Origin: an uncultured Gammaproteobacteria bacterium
GTDB lineage: Bacteria; Pseudomonadota; Gammaproteobacteria; HK1
Direction: 5' to 3'
DNA: 64,000 bases
Assembly (NCBI GenBank): GCA_958295465.1
Contig: OY282353.1
Location: 124,001 to 188,000, forward strand
How positions within the stretch are numbered: position 1 is the first letter of the stretch; every line of letters begins with the position of its first letter. Shown here piece by piece: positions 1 to 9,631 of this stretch. Both the position numbers and the translations under genes were made by a program. The notes under the pieces were generated by a model, which saw only the letters and a program-made list of their open reading frames with translations, was not told where the DNA came from and made no database searches.

Positions 1-301
1 TCACCGGCCCGACCATCTTTGGCCCGAAGGGGATGATCCGCGGCGCATTGGCGCGGCCCATCTCCTCCTCGAAGATGTAGCGCTGCACGGGAGACCAGCC
101 CGTGCCGCCATGCTCCACCGGCCACGAATGGACGAGCCAGCCTTTCTCGGCGAGGATGTCCTGCCAGCGAAGATAGTCTTCCTTTCCGAGCGTCAGGAAG
201 CGCTCGACCTTCGTGCGGAGATCCCCGGGCAGTCGCTCCTCGATGAACGCGCGCACCTCTCGCCGGAAATCACGCAGCTCGTCCGTGAACTCCAGATCCA
301 T
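1..301 (-). CDS. Acyl-CoA dehydrogenase, N-terminal part (cut by window edge)
   Basis: Reading from the ATG at 301 toward the window edge gives about 100 residues beginning MDLEFTDELRDFRREVRAF, followed by a segment with WPVEHGGTGW and a conserved EEEMGRANAP. These are typical of the all-helical N-terminal domain of acyl-CoA dehydrogenases, FAD flavoproteins that oxidise acyl-CoA to trans-2-enoyl-CoA in beta-oxidation or related catabolism. The catalytic and C-terminal domains lie outside the window, so substrate class cannot be judged. The next gene (687) is divergent. The frame is open to position 1 with no stop. Confidence 0.85.
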   Translation of the reverse strand, partial: MDLEFTDELRDFRREVRAFIEERLPGDLRTKVERFLTLGKEDYLRWQDILAEKGWLVHSWPVEHGGTGWSPVQRYIFEEEMGRANAPRIIPFGPKMVGPV

Positions 302-686
302 CGGTGGTTCCTCTCGATGTTTCGGCATCGTTGCCGCATTCGTGCGAGGCGTCAATCGCCTTCACCGAGAGCGGTGAAGTATTCTGGATCGGCCCGCTTT
401 CGAGGAGGGTCCATGAGCGTTCGCGAGAAAGACGACCGGCCCGTCCGGGTGCGGGGCATCGCGGGGCACGTTGCGCTGGTGACGGGGGCCGGGCCTGGCC
501 GCGTTCAACGCGGCCGATGCCGTCGGATCCGCGTCCGCAGCCGGGGGCTGGTGAGAAATGCGGGCCAGACCCTGACATTCCTGCGAGTGCGTGACGGCGG
601 CAAGGCGCCGATTCGATGCCTCCGATTTCACGCAGACGAAAATGAACGCTTTCAGCTCCGGCTGAACGACCACGGGTGAAGACAGG
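302..686. other. Intergenic gap, no gene seen
   Basis: This 385-bp divergent gap separates the acyl-CoA dehydrogenase from the hydrolase at 687. Several GC-driven open frames cross it on both strands, but their translations are arginine- and proline-rich and look like no family. I see no clear -10/-35 pair, tRNA or hairpin. It presumably holds the two divergent promoters. Confidence 0.4.
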
Positions 687-1517
687 ATGGGTCACGAAAC
701 CTACGAAGTCCTTGCACTCCGCTACGCCGAGCGCCCCGAGCGCATGCGGCAGGAGAACTTCCTCGAACCGGTCGATGCGCACGACACCCCGATGCCGATG
801 GATTTCTTCGTGTGGGTCATCCGCAACGCGAACCGCACCGTCGTGGTGGATACCGGGTTCGACCACGCCGAGGCGGCACGCCGCGACCGCCGGGTGATAC
901 GGCTTCCGTCACAGGCGCTCGCAAGCGTCGGCGTCGATGCGGCAAGCGTCGAGGACGTGGTGATCACCCACCTGCATTACGACCACGCGGGGACGCTGGG
1001 CGATTTTCCCCGCGCACGGTTCCACGTCCAGGAGTCGGAGATGCAGTTCGCGACCGGGCGCTGGATGCTCGACGACGGCGAGCGCCAGGCGTACTCGGCG
1101 GATCACGTCGCGGAGCTGGTGCACCGGTTGTTCGAGAAGCGCGTCGCCTTCCATCGGGAGGACGGCGAGATCGCCCCCGGCGTCACCGTGCACCGCATGT
1201 CCGGGCATACGATGGGCATGCAGTCGGTCCGTGTGCCCACCCGGCGGGGATGGGTGCTGCTCGCCTCCGACGCTTCGCACTACTACGAACACTGGGTACG
1301 GCGGATCCCGTTCGCGATCTGCTGGTCGCGGGGCGATCTCCTCGAGAGCTACGGGAAGTTCGAGTCGCTCGCCGACAGCGAGGATCACGTGGTGCCGGGC
1401 CACGATCCGCTGGTGCGCTCGCTCTATCCCGCGGCCGGCGGCTCGCTCGGTGGTGACGTCGTCCGCCTCGACGAGGCGCCGTCGAGAACGTTGCGCGAGG
1501 TCTTTCCGGAGCGCTGA
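687..1517 (+). CDS. MBL-fold metallo-hydrolase (N-acyl homoserine lactonase-like)
   Basis: The 276-residue protein has the metallo-beta-lactamase motif HLHYDHAG (about residues 95-102), a second metal histidine in a MSGHTMGMQSV segment, an ASDASHYYEH segment and a late VPGHDPLV. This is the order found in the AHL-lactonase-like subgroup of zinc hydrolases. The N-terminal DTGFDH stretch is the usual strand before the metal site. The length is normal for the family. A lactone or ester substrate is likely, but the sequence does not say which; other small-molecule hydrolases share this layout. It stands alone between a divergent acyl-CoA dehydrogenase and a convergent acyl-CoA ligase. Confidence 0.8.
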   Translation: MGHETYEVLALRYAERPERMRQENFLEPVDAHDTPMPMDFFVWVIRNANRTVVVDTGFDHAEAARRDRRVIRLPSQALASVGVDAASVEDVVITHLHYDHAGTLGDFPRARFHVQESEMQFATGRWMLDDGERQAYSADHVAELVHRLFEKRVAFHREDGEIAPGVTVHRMSGHTMGMQSVRVPTRRGWVLLASDASHYYEHWVRRIPFAICWSRGDLLESYGKFESLADSEDHVVPGHDPLVRSLYPAAGGSLGGDVVRLDEAPSRTLREVFPER

Positions 1518-1728
1518 TCCGGCGCCTCGCCCGAGCCGGGAAGCTCCATCACCGCCTCGGCGGGAGAATCCCCGATGCGCTTCGACGCGCGCGGATTCCA
1601 TCGGCCGAGCTCCAGGGGTCCTGAATCCGGAAAGGCGGGCCGACGGTGTTTCGGAAGGCACTGAGGAAGAAGGACGGCCCGCGGGCGGCCGACGGCAGGC
1701 TCTCCGGACGTTGCGCGCCGGTTGCCGT

Positions 1729-3699
1729 TCAAGGCATCGCGCGTTGCAGGCGCGGGATCAGCCTGCCCTTGATGATCTTGCGGGTCGCGGTCAGCGGCAT
1801 CGTATCGAGCACCTCCAGACGTTCCGGCCATCGGACCTTGGCGACGCCGTTCTGGTCGAGGTACGCGCAGATGGCCTCCAGGGTCGGCGCCGCGTCGCCG
1901 GCCACGGTGATGCAGCAGCAGGCGCGCTCGCCCAGTACCGGGTCCGGCACCGGCACGATCGCCGCCATGTCGATTTGCGGATGCGCGGCGAGCAGGTCTT
2001 CGACGTCCCGCGGGTTGTACTTGATTCCGCCGCGGTTGATGACGTCCTTGCACCGTCCGGTGATGGCGACGTTCCCCTCCCCGGTGACGACGGCGAGATC
2101 GCCGGTACGGAACCAGCCGCCGGCGGAGAAGGCGTCGCGGTTGGCCTCCGGGTGGTCGAAATATCCGGGGAACAGCAACGGACCCCGGATCTGGAGCTCG
2201 CCCTCCTCACCGGCCGGCAGCACCGCATCGTCCGCACCGACGACCCGCACCTCCGTGCCCGGGCTGGGCCGGCCGGCCGTTTCGGCGACCGTCTCGATGG
2301 GATCTCCCGGCCGCGTATACAGGCCGGCCTGGGTCTCGGTCATCCCCCAGAGCTGGGTGACGTGCCCGCTCGCCATGCGCTCCTGCAACCCTTTCGCTAC
2401 CGCCGGCGCGACCGCGCTGCCCGAGAGGACCGCGAGTCGCAGGCGGGACAGCCCATCGGCGGTCAACAGACCGGCCCCCAGGCAGGCGGCGACGTGGGCG
2501 GGCGCGGCGAACAGGGCGGTGACCGCTTCGGCGTCCAGGGTCCGGGCCAGATCCGGCGGCGTGAAGGCGGGCAGCAGGACCGTTGCCGCCCCGGCCGACA
2601 ACGCGAGGTGGAAGCTGTAGAGCGCGTAGAGGTGCCCGAAGGGGGCGGCGGAGAGGATCCGGTCACCGGCGGTGATCCCGTGCTCCGGCACCCCGAGCCG
2701 GGCATTTCCGAGAAGGCCCTGGTAGGCGAGGGGCACCCCCTTGGGCTGCGCCGAGGTGCCCGAGGTGTAGAGCAGCAGGAACGGATCGGCGGCCACCGGG
2801 CCGTCCGACAGCTCATGCGGCGGGGCTTCGACCAGATCGGCGAAGGCGCAGGCTCCTTCGGGGGCCTCGGCCGGATTGGCGAAGCCACCCGCACCGCCGG
2901 GCGCTTCCCCGAGGACGATGACATGCTCCGGAGAGGCGGTGCGGCTCCGCAGGTCGAGCACGGTCCGGGCGGGCCTGAAGTCGCCCATGTCGGCCAGACC
3001 GATGAAGGCGCGGGCGCGGGAGTGGACCAGTAGCGTTTCCATCTCGGCGGCGCGGTAGGGCACGTAGAGGGTGGTCATGACCCCACCGATCGCGCAGATC
3101 GCCAGATAGCTGACGAGATACTCCGCCCGGTTGGGCAACTGCACGGCCACCACGTCGCCCGAGCCCAGGCCCAGCGCCTTCAGTCCCCCCGCGAGCGCCG
3201 CCACCCGTCCCGCGAGCTCACGGTAAGGCATGCTCTGCCCGCCGCCGATGACCGCGGGTGCGTCCGGCGTCTCCGACGACGCCTTGTCGAGCCACCGGGA
3301 CAGCGTGTCGGCCGGCGACCACCAGCCCCGTTCCAGATACATGGCGGCGCGGTCGCCGTCGAAGCGCATCGCATCGCGCAGGTTCATGGCCGCCTCGCTG
3401 TAGCCGTGACGTTGCTCATGGGGGGTGAACCGCTCGGCGCGGAAGCGCCGGCCGCCGCCCAGCTCCAGGAGCCGCTGGTAGTGGTTGTGGCGGATCTTGC
3501 GGCGTTCGACCAGGTTGCGGATGAAGGTCACCTGATCGCGGGAGAGGCCGATGCGCTCGGATATCTCGGCGTCGGACAGGCCGAGGTCCGCCCGCTGGCG
3601 CTCGATGGCGGCGAAATCCTTCAGCCTGATCGGATCGCCCCGGCGCAGTTGGTGATTGTGGCTCAGCCTGAATATCGTCTCCCCGAAGCCCTCCACCAT
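1729..3699 (-). CDS. Class I adenylate-forming enzyme (acyl-CoA ligase) with N-terminal HTH-like extension
   Basis: From the ATG at 3699 the product is 656 residues. Residues from about 125 onward form a standard AMP-binding enzyme: phosphate-binding loop LLYTSGTSAQPKG, adenine-binding LWGMTETQAG, the GWFRTGDLA hinge region, and C-terminal lysine segment TATRKIIKGRL. It should activate a carboxylic acid to the acyl-adenylate and transfer it to CoA. The first 120 residues are not part of the ordinary fold. They contain LSDAEISERIGLSRDQVTF, which reads like a helix-turn-helix, followed by a basic segment. Longer upstream frames run into the neighbouring Fe-S gene and are GC artefacts. It lies 41 bp downstream of the Fe-S protein gene on the same strand, so the two are probably cotranscribed. 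Confidence 0.8.
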   Translation of the reverse strand: MVEGFGETIFRLSHNHQLRRGDPIRLKDFAAIERQRADLGLSDAEISERIGLSRDQVTFIRNLVERRKIRHNHYQRLLELGGGRRFRAERFTPHEQRHGYSEAAMNLRDAMRFDGDRAAMYLERGWWSPADTLSRWLDKASSETPDAPAVIGGGQSMPYRELAGRVAALAGGLKALGLGSGDVVAVQLPNRAEYLVSYLAICAIGGVMTTLYVPYRAAEMETLLVHSRARAFIGLADMGDFRPARTVLDLRSRTASPEHVIVLGEAPGGAGGFANPAEAPEGACAFADLVEAPPHELSDGPVAADPFLLLYTSGTSAQPKGVPLAYQGLLGNARLGVPEHGITAGDRILSAAPFGHLYALYSFHLALSAGAATVLLPAFTPPDLARTLDAEAVTALFAAPAHVAACLGAGLLTADGLSRLRLAVLSGSAVAPAVAKGLQERMASGHVTQLWGMTETQAGLYTRPGDPIETVAETAGRPSPGTEVRVVGADDAVLPAGEEGELQIRGPLLFPGYFDHPEANRDAFSAGGWFRTGDLAVVTGEGNVAITGRCKDVINRGGIKYNPRDVEDLLAAHPQIDMAAIVPVPDPVLGERACCCITVAGDAAPTLEAICAYLDQNGVAKVRWPERLEVLDTMPLTATRKIIKGRLIPRLQRAMP

Positions 3700-3740
3700 G
3701 GCCTCGGTGACGCCGATCTGGGATCTCGAAAGCCCCCGGC

Positions 3741-4694
3741 TCACGACCCTTCCGATGACCCTCCCGATGACTCTTCCGGCTCCGGCGCCGTCCTGTGGTT
3801 CAGAGCGGCGCGACGGATCGGATCGGCCCCGGGAGCGCCGATGGCGATCGGGCATACCCGCATGCACTCGAAACACTGCGCCAGGAGCCCGCCGCTGCCG
3901 ACACCCATCTTGTACCAGGCCATGGAATTGTCCAGATCGGTCAGGATCGCCTCCCGCGCCGAGGCATCCTCGGCCGCGATCGCCTGATCCAGCATGCGGG
4001 GAAGCGCTTCGTATTGCTCCGACATCTCGGCGCAGGCGGCCATGTCGTAGTGCATCTCGGCCTGGCGGCCATCCTCGTCGATGTCCCCGGAGAGGCATTG
4101 CACCGGGCAGAACTTCATGCACGGGGTCTGGCCGGTCTTGCGGAACAGCGCGACACAGGACACGTGCGGGCAGGGGTTCTCCGCCATCGGTGCGTCCGGC
4201 GGCAGTTCCAGCTCGGTGAAGACCGAGGCGAAGTACATGTACCCGAACTCGGGATGCAGCAGGATGTCCCCCGCCAGCGAGCGGGCGCCGAGCCCGGCGA
4301 GCTCGGCGTGCAGCTTCAGGCTCTGCAGCGGCACCCGCGGACCCGATTCGTTGTCGAGGTCGGGCGGGCAGTAGATGGATCGGGCGCCGAACCGGCCCTC
4401 GATGAAGAACGCACAGCCGTAGGCGATGGTATAGGCGCGGGCCTCGGTGCTCCCGAAATAGGCCATGGCCTTGGCGGGAACGGTCCAGGCGCCCTGGGTC
4501 TGCCCCCCGACCCCGAGCGAGATGACGGAGCGGACCCGCGGCATCAGGTCGCTCGGCCGGTGCCCCGCCGGCGCGATCCGCTCGATCGCTTCGAGATCGG
4601 CGACCCCCGCGGCCAGGGCGCCCTTTCCCAGGCAGTAGTCCAGGATCGCCCGTTTCGCGTCCGTCGGCGCCGGGCTGTCGCGGTGGGTGATCAT
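3741..4694 (-). CDS. 4Fe-4S ferredoxin-type protein (reductive-dehalogenase/QueG-like)
   Basis: I chose the ATG at 4694 (MITHRDSPAPTDAKRAIL), giving 317 residues; the upstream extension is arginine-rich and not credible. The fold start resembles the N-terminal domain of epoxyqueuosine reductase and reductive-dehalogenase-like proteins. The C-terminal half carries cysteine clusters (NPCPHVSC, TPCMKFCPVQC and QCFECMRVCP) suited to iron-sulfur clusters. It is cytoplasmic with no signal peptide. The substrate is unknown. QueG itself would have a clearer double CxxCxxC ferredoxin pair, so this is better called a relative than QueG. It is followed 41 bp later by the acyl-CoA ligase, suggesting a shared catabolic pathway. 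Confidence 0.7.
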   Translation of the reverse strand: MITHRDSPAPTDAKRAILDYCLGKGALAAGVADLEAIERIAPAGHRPSDLMPRVRSVISLGVGGQTQGAWTVPAKAMAYFGSTEARAYTIAYGCAFFIEGRFGARSIYCPPDLDNESGPRVPLQSLKLHAELAGLGARSLAGDILLHPEFGYMYFASVFTELELPPDAPMAENPCPHVSCVALFRKTGQTPCMKFCPVQCLSGDIDEDGRQAEMHYDMAACAEMSEQYEALPRMLDQAIAAEDASAREAILTDLDNSMAWYKMGVGSGGLLAQCFECMRVCPIAIGAPGADPIRRAALNHRTAPEPEESSGGSSEGS

Positions 4695-4962
4695 CGTCTT
4701 CAACCGCCTCGTACGCGGCCTGGTACGGAACGGTGACACGGTAGCAAGTCGGCAGGTTTCCAGAAAGTGCCGCCGGAGATCGGGCAGGATTTCATGCCGG
4801 CGTCGGGGTGCAGGAATCATCCTCGCGGTTCTCATCGTCCCGAGCCTGCGCGAGTGCGTCGTGGCGTGACGGACGTCCGGCAGCTTCGTTCCGGTGTCCT
4901 GCCCGGAACCGTGGCGTAGAATGACCCGTGACTTCTTCCACCCCACGCCCCGGACGTCATCC

Positions 4963-6519
4963 ATGAAGCGCGGTCATCCGCCCGCGGCGACCCGCGTCGG
5001 CCGGCGGCGCGGCGGGATCCGGCAGGCCGCGGCGGCTCGCGCGCGGCGTAGCGTCGAGTCGATCGTCCAGCCGGTCAACCGCATCCCGGCCTATGCGCTT
5101 CTCGACCCCGACGCTGAAGAAGCCATCCATCAGGCGTCGATGCGGATCCTCGAAGAGATCGGTGTCGACTTCCGCGGCGACCCGGAAGCGCTTGCGCTAT
5201 GGCGCGAGGCCGGGGCGGAGATCGCCGGCGAGCGGGTGAGCATCCCGCGCGAGCTCGCGATGACCCGGCTCGCGACGGCCCCCGACCGGTTCACCCAGCA
5301 CGCGCGCAACCCCGAGCGTAGCGTGGTGATCGGCGGCTCGAACCTCGTCCTCGCCCCGGTCTACGGACCGCCCTACGTGCGCGACCTCGACGGCGTCCGG
5401 CGCCGGGGGACGCTCGAAGACCTGGAGAATTTCATCAAGCTCGCCTGGCGGCTCCCGGCCCTCAACCACTCGGGCGGCATCATCTGCGAGCCGCAGGACG
5501 TGCCGATTCCCAAGCGCCACCTCGAGACCTTTCGCGCCCACGTGCGCCACTCCGACAAGCCGTTCATGGGCGCGGTGACGTCGCCGGAGCGGGCGATGGA
5601 CTGCGTGGAGATGGCCCGCATCGTGTTCGGCGGAGCGGATGCCGGCGAGCGCACCGTGCTGATCTCGCTCGTCAACGGCAACTCTCCGCTGGTGTGGGAC
5701 GCGACCATGCTCGGCGCCATGAAGGTCTACGCGCGGTACGGCCAGGCCCTGCTCGTCTCCCCGTTCATCATGCAGGGCGCGAACACGCCGGTGACCACCG
5801 CCGGCGCGCTGGCCCAGCTCAACGCGGAGGCGGTGGCCGGCATGGCGTTCGCCCAGCTCGTGCGCCCCGGCGCCCCGGTGGTCTACGGCAACACCCTGGC
5901 CACGGTGTCCATGCAGTCGGGCGCGCCCACCTACGGGACCGCGGAGACGGTCATGCTCGGGCTGGCGATCACCCAGCTCGCGCGGCGTTACGGAGTGCCG
6001 TCCCGCACCGCGGGGATGCGCACCGGCTCCAAGGCATGCGACGCGGACGCCGGCGCGCAGTCGATGATCGCGATGCTCTCCGCCCTGCTCGGGCGCGTGC
6101 ACTTCGTCCTGCACGCGGCGGGGTTTCTGGAGAGCGGGCTGTCGGCGAGCTTCGCCAAGATGGTGATCGACGCGGATCAGCTCTCCCACCTCCTTGGCGT
6201 CGTCAAGGGGCTCGACGTCGTCGACGACACGCTCGCCTTCGACGCGATCCGCGAGGTCGGCCCTTCCGGGCACTTCTTCGGCCACGGCCACACCATCGAG
6301 CACTACGATTCGGTGTTCTACCGCCCGATGACGGCGGAGTCCGGCACCTGGGACCAGTGGGTGGAGGAGGGCCGGCAGGACGTGGAGGCGCGGGCCGCCG
6401 CCGTCGCGGCCTCGCTCATCGACTCGTTCGAGCCGCCTCCGCTCGACGAGGGGGTCGCGCAAGGGCTCGACGAGTTCGTGGCCCGCCGCCGGCGCGAGCT
6501 GGCGGACGAGGCGTTCTGA
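4963..6519 (+). CDS. Trimethylamine methyltransferase (MttB) family protein, non-pyrrolysine
   Basis: The product is 518 residues from the ATG at 4963, chosen because the frame upstream of it shows no family similarity. The protein has the MttB-family TIM-barrel pattern: an ILEEIGVDF segment near the N-terminus, PVYGPPYVRDLDG, a long central barrel and a C-terminal FFGHGHTIEHY segment. There is no in-frame TAG, so it is the pyrrolysine-free type. Characterised members demethylate quaternary amines such as glycine betaine or proline betaine onto a corrinoid protein. No corrinoid protein or activating ATPase is adjacent, so the substrate and methyl acceptor are open. Confidence 0.85.
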   Translation: MKRGHPPAATRVGRRRGGIRQAAAARARRSVESIVQPVNRIPAYALLDPDAEEAIHQASMRILEEIGVDFRGDPEALALWREAGAEIAGERVSIPRELAMTRLATAPDRFTQHARNPERSVVIGGSNLVLAPVYGPPYVRDLDGVRRRGTLEDLENFIKLAWRLPALNHSGGIICEPQDVPIPKRHLETFRAHVRHSDKPFMGAVTSPERAMDCVEMARIVFGGADAGERTVLISLVNGNSPLVWDATMLGAMKVYARYGQALLVSPFIMQGANTPVTTAGALAQLNAEAVAGMAFAQLVRPGAPVVYGNTLATVSMQSGAPTYGTAETVMLGLAITQLARRYGVPSRTAGMRTGSKACDADAGAQSMIAMLSALLGRVHFVLHAAGFLESGLSASFAKMVIDADQLSHLLGVVKGLDVVDDTLAFDAIREVGPSGHFFGHGHTIEHYDSVFYRPMTAESGTWDQWVEEGRQDVEARAAAVAASLIDSFEPPPLDEGVAQGLDEFVARRRRELADEAF

Positions 6520-6535
6520 ACGAGGGGAGCGGGAG

Positions 6536-6763
6536 TCAGAACGAGGGCGCGGCAAGTCCGGCGAGACGAAGCTCCCAGTGGTCGGTGCGGTCGTACAGGC
6601 AGCAGACCTGCACGTACTCGCGCATGGCCTCTCCGACGTACGGCGCGGCTTCCGGCCTTTCGGAGAGCGTCCGCACGACCCGGACGGCCATTTCCTTCGA
6701 CGCCCCGTCCGACTTCAGGAACCGCTTCATCAGCAGCGAGAACAGGCGCTCGCGGGCGCGCAT
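6536..6763 (-). CDS. Small hypothetical protein (75 aa)
   Basis: A compact frame starting at the ATG at 6763 gives an even, amphipathic composition (it begins MRARERLFSLLMKRFLKSDG and contains VQVCCLYDRTDHWELRLAGL) that does not look like a GC shadow. It predicts mostly helices. It is convergent with the MttB gene, with stop codons about 16 bp apart. I do not recognise the family. A longer frame extends upstream, but its translation is arginine/alanine-rich and unlikely. The 6764-6945 stretch upstream holds nothing I can identify. Confidence 0.45.
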   Translation of the reverse strand: MRARERLFSLLMKRFLKSDGASKEMAVRVVRTLSERPEAAPYVGEAMREYVQVCCLYDRTDHWELRLAGLAAPSF

Positions 6764-6945
6764 CCCCTCGCTCGACCCGCGCGGGCGGCGCTCGATCGCC
6801 TCTCGACACCGGAGCGGCCCGACCGCTCGGGAGGACTTTGCGGCCGCGCGACCACCGCGACGGGCTTCCCTGCCGTCGCGTCGATGCCCGCCTGCGACAT
6901 CCGTCACGCCAGCGCGGCGCGCGCTCGGAGCCGCGGGCGCGGCGT

Positions 6946-7641
6946 TCAGTCGTTGGCGAGCGCCGGCAAGCCGTTCAGGTAGGAGAGCACGTTCTCCAGC
7001 GGCTCCACGTCGCCGAACTTGGCGTCGATGTCGAACAGGTTCCACTCCACCACCCCGGGCACCCGGTCACCCACCGCCTCGCGCACCACGATGGGCCGGA
7101 ACCCGTCGGCGATGGCGTCCTCGGTGGAGTGGCGTACGCACCCGGCCATGGTCACCCCGGTGATGATGACCGTGTCCACCCGCTGCGAACGCAGGTATCC
7201 GGCCAGGTAGGTGCCGTGGAAGGCGCTGGCCCGCTTCTTGACGATGACCTGCTCGCCCGGCTGCGGATCCAGGCGGTCGTCGATGCCGGCCGCCTCCGAG
7301 CCTTCCAGCAGGGTCTCCGCGGGGATCTTCAGGTGCCACAGACCGGTGTCGGAACGAGGCCCGGTGGGGTCCTGGTAGGCGGTGGTGGTGAAGACGATGG
7401 GGATGCACTTCTCGCGCGCCGCCGCCAGCAGGGACCGGGTGGCGGGGATGATCGTGTCCATGTCGTCGCAAGTGAAGGCGTAGCCCGGCCGGGTCCAGGC
7501 GTTGGCCATGTCGATGACCAGCAGGGCGGGGCGGGTGCCGTAGCCGACGCGGCGCTGGAAGCCGCGGTCCCGGTAGAACTCGGAGTCCGCCGCGAAGATG
7601 GTCTCCAGGGCCGCCTTGACCTCGGGTGAAGTGATTGCCAT
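6946..7641 (-). CDS. Isochorismatase-family cysteine hydrolase, N-carbamoylsarcosine amidase-like
   Basis: The ATG at 7641 is preceded by a good ribosome site (GAGGAG) and gives 231 residues. The catalytic triad is visible: Asp in LLVIDMANAW, Lys in VIVKKRASAFHGT, and the nucleophile Cys in GVTMAGCVRHSTEDA. The segment FRPIVVREAVGDR after the cysteine is characteristic of N-carbamoylsarcosine amidase relatives, which split N-carbamoylsarcosine to sarcosine, CO2 and ammonia in creatinine-type degradation. Other amide substrates are possible. It sits 92 bp downstream of the UxaA-type genes on the same strand, so an amide may be fed into the same catabolic unit. Confidence 0.8.
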   Translation of the reverse strand: MAITSPEVKAALETIFAADSEFYRDRGFQRRVGYGTRPALLVIDMANAWTRPGYAFTCDDMDTIIPATRSLLAAAREKCIPIVFTTTAYQDPTGPRSDTGLWHLKIPAETLLEGSEAAGIDDRLDPQPGEQVIVKKRASAFHGTYLAGYLRSQRVDTVIITGVTMAGCVRHSTEDAIADGFRPIVVREAVGDRVPGVVEWNLFDIDAKFGDVEPLENVLSYLNGLPALAND

Positions 7642-7733
7642 CGGATCGTCTCCTCGAGAGCAGTTGTGGGGATCCGCCGGCCCTCCGGGCGCCCCGCACC
7701 CGGTGAGCCGCGATCGCTGCCGGTCCGCGACGC

Positions 7734-8909
7734 TCAGGCGCTCTCGTAGAGCCTCGTGAGCACGAACTCGCGGTGGCCGAGGGCCTCGGCCGCGGTGAGC
7801 CGCCCGTTCGCGGTGCGCAGCATCATGTCGAGCAGCGCGTCGCCGGCCTCGTCGGGGGTCATCTCCTTGCGCAGCAGGCCGGAGACGTCGACGTCCACGT
7901 GCTCGCTCATGGTGCGCACCGTGCGCGGGTTCGCGCAGATCTTGACGTTGGGCAGGATGGGGTTGCCGATGATGTTGCCCTGGCCGGTGGGGAAGAAGTG
8001 CACGACGAAGCCCGCCGCGGCGCACAAGGTCACCATCTCCGCCGCGGCCGAGGACGAGTCCATGAACCACAGGCCCGGGCCGTCCGGCGTCTCCGCCTTG
8101 TCGAGCACGCCGTCGATCATGCACTCGCGGCCGATCTTCTGGATGTTGCCGAGCGCCTTCTCCTCGATGGTGGTGAGCCCGCCCGCGATGTTGCCCTTGG
8201 TGGGCTGGGACTCGGACAGGTCGCTGGTCTTGTGCCGCTCGACGAGCTCCTGGTAGCGGTCGAACATGTACATGAACCGTTCGCGGATCTCGGGGGTGCG
8301 GCATCGCTCCGCGACCAGGTGCTCGCCGCCGGTGATCTCCGTGGTCTCGCCGAAGACCAGCGTGGTGCCGTGCCGGTAGAGCTTGTCGAACGCGTCGCCG
8401 ACGGTGGGATTGGCCCCGCAGCCCGAGGTCGTGTCCGACTCCCCGCACTTGGTGGACACCCACAGGTCCGCGAGCGGCGCCTCCTCGCGGACGAGCTCCG
8501 ATGCCCACTGCACGTACTCGCGCGCGGTCTTCGAGGCCCGCAGGATGGTCTCGTGGTCGCCGTGCAGCTCGATCCCGTAGCCGGTGACCGGCTTGCCGGT
8601 CTCGGCGATGCCTTCCACCACCCGCTGCGTCCAGCCGTCCTCGATCCCGATCACCACCACCGCGGCGACGTTGGGATTCGCGCCGGTGCCGATGAGGGTG
8701 CGGAAGTGCAGGTCGAGATCCGCCCCGAACTGCAACCGGCCGTAGGGATGGGGGATCGCCATCGCCCCCTTGATGTTGTTCGCCACCGCCTCGCAGGCCG
8801 CGTTCGAGAGATCGTCGACGGGCAGGACGATCACGTGGTTGCGCACCCCCGCCCGGCCGTTCTCCCGGCGGTAGCCCCGGAACGTCGCGCTTGCCAGATC
8901 CATTGCCAT
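7734..8909 (-). CDS. UxaA-family hydrolase, large catalytic subunit (altronate dehydratase/sulfolactate sulfo-lyase type)
   Basis: The 391-residue protein matches the C-terminal (large) domain of altronate dehydratase. It has [20 protein letters not shown] at the N-terminus, cysteines in [17 protein letters not shown], and a late [11 protein letters not shown] segment. The family uses Fe-S or iron chemistry to eliminate water or sulfite from hydroxy acids. In this locus the protein is split into a separate small SAF subunit (11 bp upstream) and this subunit. The same arrangement occurs in (2R)-sulfolactate sulfo-lyase (SuyAB) and in several sugar-acid dehydratases. I cannot decide the substrate from sequence alone. 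Confidence 0.8.
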   Translation of the reverse strand: MAMDLASATFRGYRRENGRAGVRNHVIVLPVDDLSNAACEAVANNIKGAMAIPHPYGRLQFGADLDLHFRTLIGTGANPNVAAVVVIGIEDGWTQRVVEGIAETGKPVTGYGIELHGDHETILRASKTAREYVQWASELVREEAPLADLWVSTKCGESDTTSGCGANPTVGDAFDKLYRHGTTLVFGETTEITGGEHLVAERCRTPEIRERFMYMFDRYQELVERHKTSDLSESQPTKGNIAGGLTTIEEKALGNIQKIGRECMIDGVLDKAETPDGPGLWFMDSSSAAAEMVTLCAAAGFVVHFFPTGQGNIIGNPILPNVKICANPRTVRTMSEHVDVDVSGLLRKEMTPDEAGDALLDMMLRTANGRLTAAEALGHREFVLTRLYESA

Positions 8910-8920
8910 GACGTCGCCTC

Positions 8921-9202
8921 CTACCAGCGCTTGGTCTTGATGTTGTGCACGTGCGCGTGCTCGCCCAGCGCGATGTCCGCCACCACCCGGCCGATATCGA
9001 CGCCGTACTTGATCACGGTGTCGCCGGTGCGCATCGGCTTGATCGCGAGCTTGTGGCCGATGGGGATGTCGCTCGCCGCCCTGAAGGCGATCTCCCGATC
9101 CTGGTCCATGATCCAGCCGGTGAGCTCCGCACCCGCCCTGACCCCCTCGACGACGACGACCCCTACGCTGTCCCCCTCGTCGTGCACCACGAAATCGATC
9201 AT
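8921..9202 (-). CDS. UxaA-family small subunit, SAF domain
   Basis: The product is 93 residues from the ATG at 9202. It begins [20 protein letters not shown] and contains [13 protein letters not shown], the SAF-domain signature of the altronate dehydratase N-terminal domain (or SuyA). It ends 11 bp before the large subunit, so the two are certainly one transcription unit. In fused UxaA these two regions form one polypeptide; here they are separate genes. A longer frame running upstream to about 9433 overlaps a decayed agmatinase tail and is not real. Confidence 0.8.
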   Translation of the reverse strand: MIDFVVHDEGDSVGVVVVEGVRAGAELTGWIMDQDREIAFRAASDIPIGHKLAIKPMRTGDTVIKYGVDIGRVVADIALGEHAHVHNIKTKRW

Positions 9203-9432
9203 CGGGTTCCTCCGTGCCTGATGCGCGTGTCTCCGTACCGGGTGCGCACTATAGCGCCGTTTCCGCGATCGCTGGCGTGCGTCTTCATCCGCGCGGCGCT
9301 GGCCATCCCCGCGGCTCCGATGGCAAGCTTCCCGCCGCGGCGCGTGCGGAGCCTTGCACGCGCGCACTCCGCGACGAAGGCATATGCGCCCGAGTGCCTC
9401 AAGGGCGAAGCTGCCCGCGGTCACTTCCGGCA

Positions 9433-9631
9433 CGATTCTTTCCGGAGGGCGGATACGCGCAAGTCATCCTGCGCTCGCTGCGCGGGCGCGAGATTCGTCG
9501 GCGCCGACATCAGCGAGGTGTCTCCGTGCTTCAACCCGACCGGCATCACCTGCCTCACCGTGGCCAACCTGATGTTCGAGATGCTCTGCGTCATCGCCGA
9601 CGGCATCGCGTCGCGACAAGGATGGCTGTGA
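9433..9631 (+). pseudogene. Decayed agmatinase/ureohydrolase C-terminus
   Basis: Two adjacent plus-strand frames together read like the end of an agmatinase. The first gives GGYAQVILRSLRGRE. After a one-base frameshift near 9485 the second gives FVGADISEVSPCFNPTGITC and TVANLMFEMLCVIADG, ending in TGA at 9631. Agmatinases end with a VVGxDxVEVxPxxDxxGxTA strand and an AAxLxFExL helix, which matches. The metal-binding N-terminal two thirds are absent. The remaining 9203-9432 and 9632-9732 stretches hold nothing else recognisable. Confidence 0.6.

Noticed and set aside
5197..6555. Long minus-strand frame antisense to MttB
   Set aside because: The translation is arginine/histidine-rich without domains, and the plus strand encodes a clear MttB. 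Similar long antisense frames over 32855-35731, 53632-56181 and 61708-63939 are GC shadows of DUF499, helicase and selA/selB.
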